This document shows positions 1 through 6,624 of a stretch of DNA of 33,107 nt, piece by piece (position 1 is the stretch's first letter; every line of letters begins with the position of its first letter). The notes below the pieces were generated by a model. The model worked only from the letters and a program-made list of their open reading frames with translations, was not told the DNA's origin and did not search any database. Source of the stretch: Deltaproteobacteria bacterium (GTDB lineage Bacteria > Bdellovibrionota_C > UBA2361 > J135); contig JACKAH010000016.1 of assembly GCA_020635175.1 (NCBI GenBank), forward strand, positions 1 through 33,107. Direction: 5' to 3'. A program made the translations under genes and the position numbers.

Positions 1-876
1 AATCTCGCCTTCTACTTTTTGATTTCTATTCTGCTCACGCTCTTTCTCGAGCATCTCTCTAATTTTAATCTTAAGCTCAAGCGCAGTTGCACATTCAGCA
101 TCAACTGTCTTAACAAACGCATCAGTTAGCTCAGGTAAGATCTGCTCATAAATAGCCTCGAGTGTAACTTCATATTTTACACCAGCATCATCAGCGGTGT
201 GCTGAGCAACACTTGGGACTTCAATTGTTTTAGTCTCCCCTACCTCCATCTCACTCAAAGCTTGATCTAACTCAGGCGGCAACTCATCTTGGCCCAAGCA
301 GGCTTTAACCGGCTTAAGATCATTTGGCTTGTTTTTGTCTTGGCCTTCAATAAAACCAAAGACTGTATACTCAGCTACTTCTCCAGCTTTTGGTTTTTTT
401 CTATCTTCTATTTTCTTATGTTCGGCGTTTGAACTCTGAATACGTCTAACAACTTTATCTACATCCTGATCTGCAACTTCAAGTTTTGGACCTTTGACCT
501 TTATTCCCTTGTAGTCTTTAATTTCTGGCTCAGGGTAAATTGCAAAATTGGCTTTAAATTCTAGATCATGTCCTTCTTCGTTCTTCTTGATATCTAGTTC
601 TGGATTACCAACGTAGTTAATCTTATGCTCTTTAATCAACTCTCCAAGACTAGTCGAGATAAGCTTCTGAACTACATCTCCCCTAACTTGTGGGCCATGC
701 ATCTTCTTAATCATGTCGATTGGTGCTTTACCCGGACGAAATCCTTTGATCTTAATCTTTTTTGAGACTGCACTTAGTTCTTTCTTAAAGCGCTCTTCTA
801 TCTCAGCGTTTGGAATAGTTACTGATAATGTTGTCGTAAGATTGTCAGTATTATCAACTGATGATTCGTAGTTCAT
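1..876 (-). CDS. tig: Trigger factor, 5' part (C-terminus beyond the window)
   Basis: Ribosome-bound chaperone and peptidyl-prolyl isomerase that meets nascent chains at the exit tunnel. Reading leftwards from an ATG at 876 gives 292 codons without a stop, so the gene continues past the left edge. The ribosome-docking signature GFRPGKAP lies at about residues 45-52. Roughly residues 155-250 match the FKBP-like isomerase domain (VAEYTVFGFIEGQ and following), and the visible part ends as the C-terminal helical domain begins. The tRNA-Leu gene lies about 47 bases upstream on the same strand, so the two could be cotranscribed. Identification is from conserved family sequence; truncation is only by the window edge. 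Confidence 0.95.
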   Translation of the reverse strand, partial: MNYESSVDNTDNLTTTLSVTIPNAEIEERFKKELSAVSKKIKIKGFRPGKAPIDMIKKMHGPQVRGDVVQKLISTSLGELIKEHKINYVGNPELDIKKNEEGHDLEFKANFAIYPEPEIKDYKGIKVKGPKLEVADQDVDKVVRRIQSSNAEHKKIEDRKKPKAGEVAEYTVFGFIEGQDKNKPNDLKPVKACLGQDELPPELDQALSEMEVGETKTIEVPSVAQHTADDAGVKYEVTLEAIYEQILPELTDAFVKTVDAECATALELKIKIREMLEKEREQNRNQKVEGEI

Positions 877-922
877 TTATTTAACCGTATAATTTTGTGG
901 CTTTCGCCATCGGACAAAAAAG

Positions 923-1004
923 TGCGGGAGGGGGGAGTTGAACCCCCACGCCTTGCGGCACTAGATCCTAAATCTAGCGTGTCTACCAGTTCCACCACCC
1001 CCGC
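923..1004 (-). tRNA. tRNA-Leu (anticodon TAG)
   Basis: The minus strand folds as a class II tRNA. The acceptor stem is GCGGGGG with CTCCCGC (one G-T pair). The D-arm carries TGGTAGAC. The anticodon stem CTAGA/TCTAG encloses a seven-base loop TTTAGGA with anticodon TAG. A variable arm GTGCCGCAAGGCGT follows, then a T-arm with loop TTCAACT closed by GGGGG/CCCCC. The discriminator is A and the next bases are CT, so CCA is not encoded and must be added by nucleotidyltransferase. The long variable arm and the TAG anticodon specify leucine. Confidence 0.95.
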
Positions 1005-1085
1005 GGGTGGTAAGTTTACGAAAATGTATCGTTTCGCAAACGAAGTCAATAAGTTAAGGTGAGTTTATCCATGAAATTTTTATAA

Positions 1086-1580
1086 ATGTCAATTATGACT
1101 AACGAATCTATCTCTGTCCTTTTCGTATGTAGTGGAAATATCTGTAGATCGCCTACGGCAGAGGGCGTTTTTCGACACCTTGTAAGCACTGAAGGGCTTG
1201 AGGATTCAATCTTTGTTGACTCCGCAGGCTGTCACAACTATCACGCAGGCGAAAGCCCAGACCCAAGATCCCAAGATGCTGCCCTAGCCCGTGGGTATGA
1301 TCTAAGTGATCAAGTCTCAAGAATGATTAAGCCACGTGACTACGAGACCTTTGACTATATATTAGCAATGGATCGAAGTAATTTTAACTTTCTAAGCAGC
1401 AATGCACCTAAGAAACATGCTGAAAAGATTGAAATGTTTTTGAAATATGCACCAAAAATAAGGACGAAAGAGGTTCCTGATCCATACTACGATAGCGTTA
1501 GAGGATTTGATCTAGTTCTTGATATGATTGAAGTAGCCAGTGCTGGACTACTTCAATCAATTATGGAAAAGCACTTTTAG
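1086..1580 (+). CDS. Low-molecular-weight protein-tyrosine phosphatase
   Basis: 164-aa cytosolic LMW-PTP, the usual family length. The N-terminal P-loop CSGNICRS holds the nucleophile C15 and phosphate-binding R21, and the general-acid loop PDPYYD has D132. Such enzymes often dephosphorylate BY-kinases of capsule export or arginine phosphate, but no kinase is nearby to fix the substrate. The 3' end overlaps the convergent FKBP gene by 4 bases. The ATG at 1086 directly abuts the stop of an in-frame four-codon ORF (1071-1085) that has the better ribosome site AAGGTGAG, so translation may depend on reinitiation. ATG 1095 is an alternative start. Confidence 0.9.
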   Translation: MSIMTNESISVLFVCSGNICRSPTAEGVFRHLVSTEGLEDSIFVDSAGCHNYHAGESPDPRSQDAALARGYDLSDQVSRMIKPRDYETFDYILAMDRSNFNFLSSNAPKKHAEKIEMFLKYAPKIRTKEVPDPYYDSVRGFDLVLDMIEVASAGLLQSIMEKHF

Positions 1581-1987
1581 CCGACTTTAATCAACTCAAC
1601 ATCAAATATAAGATCAGCATTAGGTGGAATTGCTCCTCCAGCGCCTCTAGCACCATATCCTAGTTCGGCTGGAATATATAAGGTGCGCTTGCCACCCTCT
1701 TTCATACCAGCAACTCCCTCATCCCATCCTTTTATTACTCGACCAGCGCCGAGTGGAAAAACAAATGGCGTTCCTCTATCAACAGAACTATCAAACTTCA
1801 CTCCTTTATTACCTTCCTGATCTAACCACCCAGTATAATGGACTGTTACTTTTTGTCCGGGAGTAGCTTCTGCACCAGTTCCAACAACTGTGTTGTCATA
1901 CTTAAGTCCAGTCGGCGTCTTCACAACTTCTGCATGCGAAGCAGATGCAAAGAATAACGTAGATAGAAAAACTAGGAATTTTTTCAT
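1577..1987 (-). CDS. Periplasmic FKBP-type peptidyl-prolyl cis-trans isomerase
   Basis: 136 aa. The first about 19 residues (MKKFLVFLSTLFFASASHA) form a signal peptide, so the enzyme should act in the periplasm. The rest is a single compact FKBP domain with the hallmark strings VTVHYTGWL, FDSS, GRVIKGWDEGV and ELGYGARGAGGAIPPNA, covering the active-site aromatics and the flap. The dimerisation domain of FkpA/Mip is missing, so this is a minimal exported FKBP. A clear AGGAGA ribosome site lies 6 bases before the ATG. The gene converges with the phosphatase gene and shares 4 bases with it. Confidence 0.93.
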   Translation of the reverse strand: MKKFLVFLSTLFFASASHAEVVKTPTGLKYDNTVVGTGAEATPGQKVTVHYTGWLDQEGNKGVKFDSSVDRGTPFVFPLGAGRVIKGWDEGVAGMKEGGKRTLYIPAELGYGARGAGGAIPPNADLIFDVELIKVG

Positions 1988-2090
1988 TGAAATTCTCCTA
2001 AAATTAGGTACTTATTTAACATCCCTCTTATAGTTAATTTTTACTTAAAGAGGAATAACTCTTTCAATAAACAAGAAATAGATTTTTTAT

Positions 2091-4163
2091 ATGAAGAAAC
2101 TTAACCTTTTAGCAGCCCTCCTATTCTTAAGCTCATGTACAAGCCAAAAGACTGCGCCTATTACACCGCAAACACCCCAAGTTGTCGAAGTTAACAATAT
2201 TAAACTAATTGATAACTATGCTTGGCTAAATCAGACTAGCGATCCAAAAGTTTTGAAACATTACAGGAACGAAGAACGTTATACTGAGACTGCTTTTAAA
2301 CAAAATCAAAGTATAAACCGTGAATTGTTTCGGGAAATGCAAGAGCGTGAGCTAGTTACCCCTGACGCTAATCCAATTGAAATTGATGGTTATAGATATT
2401 TCTCTAAACAGGAAAAGGGCTTTCGCTTCCCAGTTTATTATAGAGCTGCGATAAATTCTGCTAACGAAGACGTCATACTAGATTTAAACTCAATTGCTAT
2501 TGAGTACCCGCAGGCAACTTTAGGCACGTTAAGAATTAGCCCAGACTCTTCTAAAATCCTCTTTTCGCTTCGAGAAACTCCAGCTAGGGGCTATGCGCTT
2601 TTTCTAAGAACTATCAACAACGATAGTATGAAAAAGATCTCTGACTCAGTTCATGAATTTGAGTTTTCTCAAGATGGTTCTCATGCCTACTTTACAACAC
2701 TTGATTCTTTAGAGCGTCCATATCGTTTATATCTAAGTGACCTTAGTCAGGAGGCGGAAGAACTTGTTTACGAAGAAGATGAGGATGCTCTGTTTTTAAG
2801 ACTAAGTCGTTCAAAATCAGGTGCCCATATTTTTCTTGCCTCTGAAAGCATTAATAACAGAGCTGTGCGTATCATAGATACAACCAAACAAAAACCTGAG
2901 GTAAAACTTTTACGCAAGGTAGCTGAGGATCAGAAGGATTATATCTATGAGGGTCGCGGCAGTTTTTATATCTTAACCAACAATGCGTCTGATGCATATA
3001 AAGTTTATAGAACACCTGTATCCGCTATCGCCAAAGGCAACTGGGCACTTGAGCTGGCCCCACCAAGTAATGGAACAATTGAAAAAATTGATGTCTTTAA
3101 GAACTACCTTGTAGCACTGACCAGAGAAGAGGGTCTTCCTGTTATATTAGTTAAAAACTTAACTACTGGTTTGTTTAAGAAGGTGTCATTCGATGAAAAT
3201 TTCTACGAAATTACTTTTGGTGCAAACCCTGCCTTCTCAACTGAGAAGTTTAACTTTAGTTACTCTTCTCCAATCACACCAAAAATTACCTATGAATATG
3301 ATATGAAGAATCTGCAGCTTAAAGAGCGCAACAGAGAGCTAGTTGAAGAGCACAATCCAAATGAATATGAATCTCTAAGGACTTACGCAACTTCTGCTGA
3401 CGGCACCAAAGTACCGATGACGTTGATTGTAAAAAAAGAACGTCCAAATGCTCCACTGCCAACGATTTTGCATGCATACGGGTCTTATGGCCTTGTCTTA
3501 GATGCATCTTTTGAATCTGAAAGGCTCCCCTTACTAGAGCGAGATTTTGTATACGCTTTCTGTCATGTTCGTGGCGGAGGATTTTTAGGACCTAAGTGGC
3601 ATAAAGCTGGACAAAAGCTAAATAAGCAAAATTCACATAAAGACTTTATTGCTTGTGCAAAACACTTGGTAAAAAAGAACATTACTACTCCAAAGCAGCT
3701 TTCTGCGTATGGACGAAGTGCTGGTGGAGCTTTAGTTGCAGCAGCACTTAACGCTGAACCGAATTTATTCGCAGCCGCAATTTTGGATTACCCATTTCTC
3801 GATGTGCTAGGAACTTTGCTAAATCCTTCCCTACCACTAACCAAACGCGACTATGAAGAATGGGGAAATCCAAAAAATCCTGAGATACTAAATTACCTCA
3901 GTCAATATGCTCCATACGTTGTTGAAGTTCCAAAGACTAATACCAAATCTCTGGTAACAGTAGGACTACTCGATAAGTATGTGGGCCCATGGGAAGGTGC
4001 TAAATGGGTTGCTAAGCAACGTGAATTAAACTCTTTAGCTTATCTGCGCGTGCTTGAGAATGCTGGTCACGAAGGAGCTCTCTCTTCTGAGAGACAGAGA
4101 AGTGAATTGGCATTTCAATACGGTTTTTTGTTAAACGAGTTAGAAGCTAAACCAAGCTCCTAA
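2091..4163 (+). CDS. Oligopeptidase B-like S9 serine peptidase, lipoprotein
   Basis: 690 aa, the usual length for prolyl oligopeptidase family S9A. The N-terminus is a lipoprotein signal with lipobox LSSC, whereas E. coli oligopeptidase B is cytosolic. Residues about 30-420 fit the seven-bladed propeller and about 430-690 the alpha/beta hydrolase domain. The triad is visible: S543 in GRSAGGA, D628 in GLLDKYVG and H660 in NAGHEG. YGSYG, HVRGGG and EEWGNP match oligopeptidase B more than prolyl oligopeptidase, suggesting cleavage of short peptides, perhaps after basic residues. The Glu after HVRGGG in E. coli PtrB is Phe here. No strong ribosome site is seen. The subfamily call is inference; the fold and triad are firm. 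Confidence 0.88.
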   Translation: MKKLNLLAALLFLSSCTSQKTAPITPQTPQVVEVNNIKLIDNYAWLNQTSDPKVLKHYRNEERYTETAFKQNQSINRELFREMQERELVTPDANPIEIDGYRYFSKQEKGFRFPVYYRAAINSANEDVILDLNSIAIEYPQATLGTLRISPDSSKILFSLRETPARGYALFLRTINNDSMKKISDSVHEFEFSQDGSHAYFTTLDSLERPYRLYLSDLSQEAEELVYEEDEDALFLRLSRSKSGAHIFLASESINNRAVRIIDTTKQKPEVKLLRKVAEDQKDYIYEGRGSFYILTNNASDAYKVYRTPVSAIAKGNWALELAPPSNGTIEKIDVFKNYLVALTREEGLPVILVKNLTTGLFKKVSFDENFYEITFGANPAFSTEKFNFSYSSPITPKITYEYDMKNLQLKERNRELVEEHNPNEYESLRTYATSADGTKVPMTLIVKKERPNAPLPTILHAYGSYGLVLDASFESERLPLLERDFVYAFCHVRGGGFLGPKWHKAGQKLNKQNSHKDFIACAKHLVKKNITTPKQLSAYGRSAGGALVAAALNAEPNLFAAAILDYPFLDVLGTLLNPSLPLTKRDYEEWGNPKNPEILNYLSQYAPYVVEVPKTNTKSLVTVGLLDKYVGPWEGAKWVAKQRELNSLAYLRVLENAGHEGALSSERQRSELAFQYGFLLNELEAKPSS

Positions 4164-4175
4164 TTGCATAAGCTG

Positions 4176-4634
4176 CTATAGTTTTATATTTCTTCCTCGA
4201 AACACTATCTTTCCTTCTGGATCGATCAGGAAAGATTTAGGTACTGCCGGTGATCCAAAGCGAATGTAGGTCTCATCGCCTGGTCCATTCCCAGAGTAGA
4301 CATGAATAACATTGTTAAGATTTTTTACCCTGATACGGGTATCAAACTCTTCCCTATTATCATCGAGACTCACTGCAATAAAGACAATGCTATCATCGTC
4401 TTTATGTTCAGCAGCAACTTTATTAAAATCTTCGATTACTGGTTTTGAAAAATTACACCATGTAGCCCAAAATAGAATAGCTACACGCTTGCCTCTATAC
4501 TGCTGCAGTAACCCTCGCACACCCGAATCGTAATGAAGCGGCATATATCCAATTACCGAACCAGGTTCAAGACCATCCTGAGTTGCACAGGAACTAAGTG
4601 AGAGAAATAGTAATATTGCTAGTAGTTTTTTCAT
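4176..4634 (-). CDS. Thioredoxin-like (TlpA/ResA-type) lipoprotein with CxxS site
   Basis: 152 aa with a lipoprotein signal (lipobox SSC at about residues 14-16), so anchored facing the periplasm. The fold matches TlpA/ResA/AhpC-TSA proteins: KRVAILFWATWC after the first strand, then FIAVSLDDN, and the cis-proline loop AVPKSFLIDPEGKIVFRG near the C-terminus. The active site reads WCNFS, so the resolving cysteine is serine. Family knowledge says CxxS proteins cannot run a full dithiol cycle but can trap or isomerise disulfides. No cytochrome-maturation genes are nearby. The gene converges on the oligopeptidase gene with a 12-base gap and no obvious terminator between. Confidence 0.82.
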   Translation of the reverse strand: MKKLLAILLFLSLSSCATQDGLEPGSVIGYMPLHYDSGVRGLLQQYRGKRVAILFWATWCNFSKPVIEDFNKVAAEHKDDDSIVFIAVSLDDNREEFDTRIRVKNLNNVIHVYSGNGPGDETYIRFGSPAVPKSFLIDPEGKIVFRGRNIKL

Positions 4635-4734
4635 GAGGGCAAGAATGCCACGAGGACGAAAATTTCTAAAGAAGAAAAATCTGAGAAATCGGTTTGAAAC
4701 GAAAACTTAATTACTAACACTATACTAGACACTA

Positions 4735-4796
4735 GCGACCGCCGCGCGTTGTGAGCACGCGGCTGGTCGCCAACATCGTCTAGAGACTTGCGTCTC
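4735..4796 (-). terminator. Hairpins downstream of the GC-rich gene at 4809
   Basis: Two hairpins follow the stop of the minus-strand gene. The nearer is GAGAC/GTCTC (4783-4796) with a four-base loop. The farther has arms GCGACC/GGTCGC and GCCGCG/CGCGGC (4735-4746 with 4758-4770) and one bulged base. There is no T-run, so this resembles the hairpin-only terminators of GC-rich genomes. Confidence 0.5.
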
Positions 4797-4808
4797 AGGT
4801 TCCGGACT

Positions 4809-5204
4809 TCAAGCGCAGGCCTGCTCTTCCTCGTCGCCGCTGTCCAGAACAGGGAGCTCATGCGAATAGCCGTTGAGTTCCCGGAGAAGGCTTGCTGCTT
4901 CCTCGATGCCACGCTGCTGATCAGCTCCGATGACGATCACATGGGTACTGCGAGCTCGAGCAGCGAGTATCGCGGGCTGCTCGCTGTCCTGTTCGAAGTA
5001 GATCAGAGCTCGACGGTCCTGCTCTTCGTGCCCATCGAGGGCAGATGTCAGTCCTTGAGCAGACCTAGCGCTACACAGAACGAGCCAGTCGCTCGACTCA
5101 CCGCTCAGGTCACTCAGCCTGTAGATCTCTCTGGCCAGTTTGGTCAGAGCTCCTTTCCCCCTCCCCATAGTTGCTATGAGGATCTTCAAGCGATTGTCCT
5201 CCAT
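4809..5204 (-). CDS. Hypothetical 131-aa alpha/beta protein in a GC-rich island
   Basis: Not recognised. Codons prefer G or C at the third position throughout, unlike the neighbours, which supports a real gene and a foreign origin. Four hydrophobic strands (LKILIATMG, DWLVLCSA, ALIYFE, THVIVIGAD) alternate with polar helices, as in a Rossmann-like fold. A glycine-rich loop MGRGKGALTK follows the first strand and could bind a nucleotide or phosphate, but it is not a canonical Walker A because GK is not followed by S/T. There is no signal peptide. ATG 5204 has a weak ribosome site; an in-frame ATG at the MGRGKG position is an alternative. The overlapping plus-strand ORF lacks this codon pattern. 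Confidence 0.55.
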   Translation of the reverse strand: MEDNRLKILIATMGRGKGALTKLAREIYRLSDLSGESSDWLVLCSARSAQGLTSALDGHEEQDRRALIYFEQDSEQPAILAARARSTHVIVIGADQQRGIEEAASLLRELNGYSHELPVLDSGDEEEQACA

Positions 5205-5298
5205 TGTTACGCAAACCTACAAACCCCAATGGTATTCTTCCTCGACCCCTGCCAAAATCTCTACGTTGATGTCTGGGGTCATAGATCTACTACAGGTC

Positions 5299-5342
5299 GT
5301 GGAAGTAAAGAGATATATCGCAATAAATCTCTACACTTCCAC
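5299..5342 (+). other. Hairpin in the pheS upstream region
   Basis: GTGGAAGT (5299-5306) pairs with ACTTCCAC (5335-5342), and inside it AGAGAT pairs with ATCTCT across a 2x2 internal loop, leaving a loop of about 12 bases. It lies with the stronger hairpin at 5374-5417 in the 390-base gap before pheS. Its role is unknown. Confidence 0.45.
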
Positions 5343-5373
5343 AATCAAGCTATTAGATCTTTAAAATCCTTCT

Positions 5374-5417
5374 TTCCGTTCTCGTTTCGCTGTTTATTTA
5401 AAACAGCGAAACGGAAA
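5374..5417 (+). other. Perfect 13-bp inverted repeat before pheS
   Basis: CGTTTCGCTGTTT (5383-5395) pairs perfectly with its complement at 5401-5413 around a five-base loop ATTTA, and the flanks TTCCGT and ACGGAA can extend the stem past a bulge. No T-run follows on either strand. It could be an attenuator, a processing site or an operator of the pheST unit, or a bidirectional terminator boundary. Confidence 0.5.
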
Positions 5418-5528
5418 AGTAACAATATACTCAGCTTTAACTTACGAGAGATCAGGGCAAGACATGAGATACTATTTAGAAAATCAAGATTAATCAAATG
5501 TTTGGCCAGTATTTAGACTTTACTAGCA

Positions 5529-5579
5529 ATGAAATTCTACGCTTTTACAATCAGGCTCATCTTTGCTACTTTCACGTAA
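5529..5579 (+). CDS. Candidate Phe-rich leader peptide of pheST
   Basis: A 16-codon ORF (MKFYAFTIRLIFATFT) ends 13 bases before the first pheS ATG. Four of its 16 codons are Phe and one is Tyr. E. coli pheST is controlled by attenuation through a short Phe-rich leader, PheM, in the same relative place. Against this, there is no clear ribosome site, AT-rich DNA makes Phe codons easily, and no terminator hairpin lies between it and pheS. Position and composition are seen; function is inference. Confidence 0.3.
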   Translation: MKFYAFTIRLIFATFT

Positions 5580-5592
5580 TTAACTGTTATTA

Positions 5593-6615
5593 ATGATGTT
5601 TCTGATGAGTGAAAAATTAGATCTCCTCTACCAAGAATTTCAACAAGCGCTATGTGGTTCTGCTTCTAGAGCAGAAACTCTAGATTTAAAAGCTGGTTAC
5701 TTAGGATCTAAGGGCAAGCTATCAAGTATTCTTAAATCTCTAAAAGACATGTCACCTGAAGAGAGAAAGCAGGTTGGCTCAAAGTCCAATGAGTATAAGA
5801 ATAAAATTGAAGCTGATATCTCAGCAAAATTGCAGGCATTAGATTCTGAAGAGATATCTAAGAAGCTAGAGAAGCAATGGGTTGATGTAACCCTAAAAGA
5901 TTCCAACCTTGATCTTGGTCTAAATGCAGCTGGGTATCATCCAGTTACATTAGTACAAAGGGAGATAGAAGACATCTTTAGCTCGATGGGTTTTGACATC
6001 TTAGATGGTCCTCATATTGAAGATGATTGGCATAACTTTGGTGCACTAAACATCCCAAGCGATCACCCTGCGCGTGACATGCAAGATACGTTATGGTTTC
6101 CGGATGGTGTACATCTACTCAGAACCCATACTAGCCCTGTACAGGTACGCGGTATGGAATCTAAAAAACCTCCTTTCAAGTTTATTGTTCCTGGGAAAGT
6201 CTTTCGAGCTGAAAGAACAGATGCTTCTCATGAGACTGTCTTCCATCAGGTAGAAGGCATGATGGTGGATAAAAATATTACTGTCTCAAATCTAATTTAC
6301 TTCATGAAAACGATGCTCTCTGAGATCTTCAAACAGGATGTGAAGATTCAGCTAAGACCTGGATTTTTCCCGTTTGTTGAACCTGGATTTGAACTAGATA
6401 TGTATACAGAGCAACTTGGATGGCTCGAGCTTATTGGATGTGGGATGACCCATCCAAACGTACTGCGTGCGGGCGGGATAGATCCTGACAAATACTCTGG
6501 GTTTGCTTTTGGCATGGGATTAGACAGGCTTGTAATGATGCGATACGCCATCAACGATGTGCGCTTGATTCACTCAGCTGATCTACGCTTTATCTCTCAA
6601 TTTAGATCATTTTAG
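5593..6615 (+). CDS. pheS: Phenylalanine-tRNA ligase alpha subunit
   Basis: Catalytic subunit of the (alpha-beta)2 enzyme that charges tRNA-Phe; 340 aa from ATG 5593, typical length. Residues about 1-100 form the N-terminal coiled-coil tRNA-binding arm, followed by the class II catalytic core: motif 1 region DILDGPHIEDDWHNF, motif 2 VFRAERTDASHETVFHQVEGMM and motif 3 GFAFGMGLDRLVMMRY. ATG 5596 or 5605 (MSEKLDLL) could also be the start, as no clear ribosome site discriminates. The gene is followed after 9 bases by pheT in the standard order, so the two are cotranscribed. Possible control elements lie upstream (hairpins and a leader ORF). Confidence 0.97.
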   Translation: MMFLMSEKLDLLYQEFQQALCGSASRAETLDLKAGYLGSKGKLSSILKSLKDMSPEERKQVGSKSNEYKNKIEADISAKLQALDSEEISKKLEKQWVDVTLKDSNLDLGLNAAGYHPVTLVQREIEDIFSSMGFDILDGPHIEDDWHNFGALNIPSDHPARDMQDTLWFPDGVHLLRTHTSPVQVRGMESKKPPFKFIVPGKVFRAERTDASHETVFHQVEGMMVDKNITVSNLIYFMKTMLSEIFKQDVKIQLRPGFFPFVEPGFELDMYTEQLGWLELIGCGMTHPNVLRAGGIDPDKYSGFAFGMGLDRLVMMRYAINDVRLIHSADLRFISQFRSF

Positions 6616-6624
6616 GTTGCTCCA

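Noticed and set aside
4735..4770. Integron attC site at the island hairpin
   Set aside because: The hairpin ends lack the RYYYAAC and GTTRRRY core sites; the same is true at 25893 and 27976.
4788..5516. 242-codon plus-strand ORF over the first GC-rich island
   Set aside because: It is the antisense shadow of the 131-aa gene, lacks a ribosome site, and has no protein-like pattern after 5205, where it runs through AT-rich hairpin DNA.
5299..5592. T-box riboswitch before pheS
   Set aside because: The conserved T-box string (AGGGTGGNACCGCG type) is absent.
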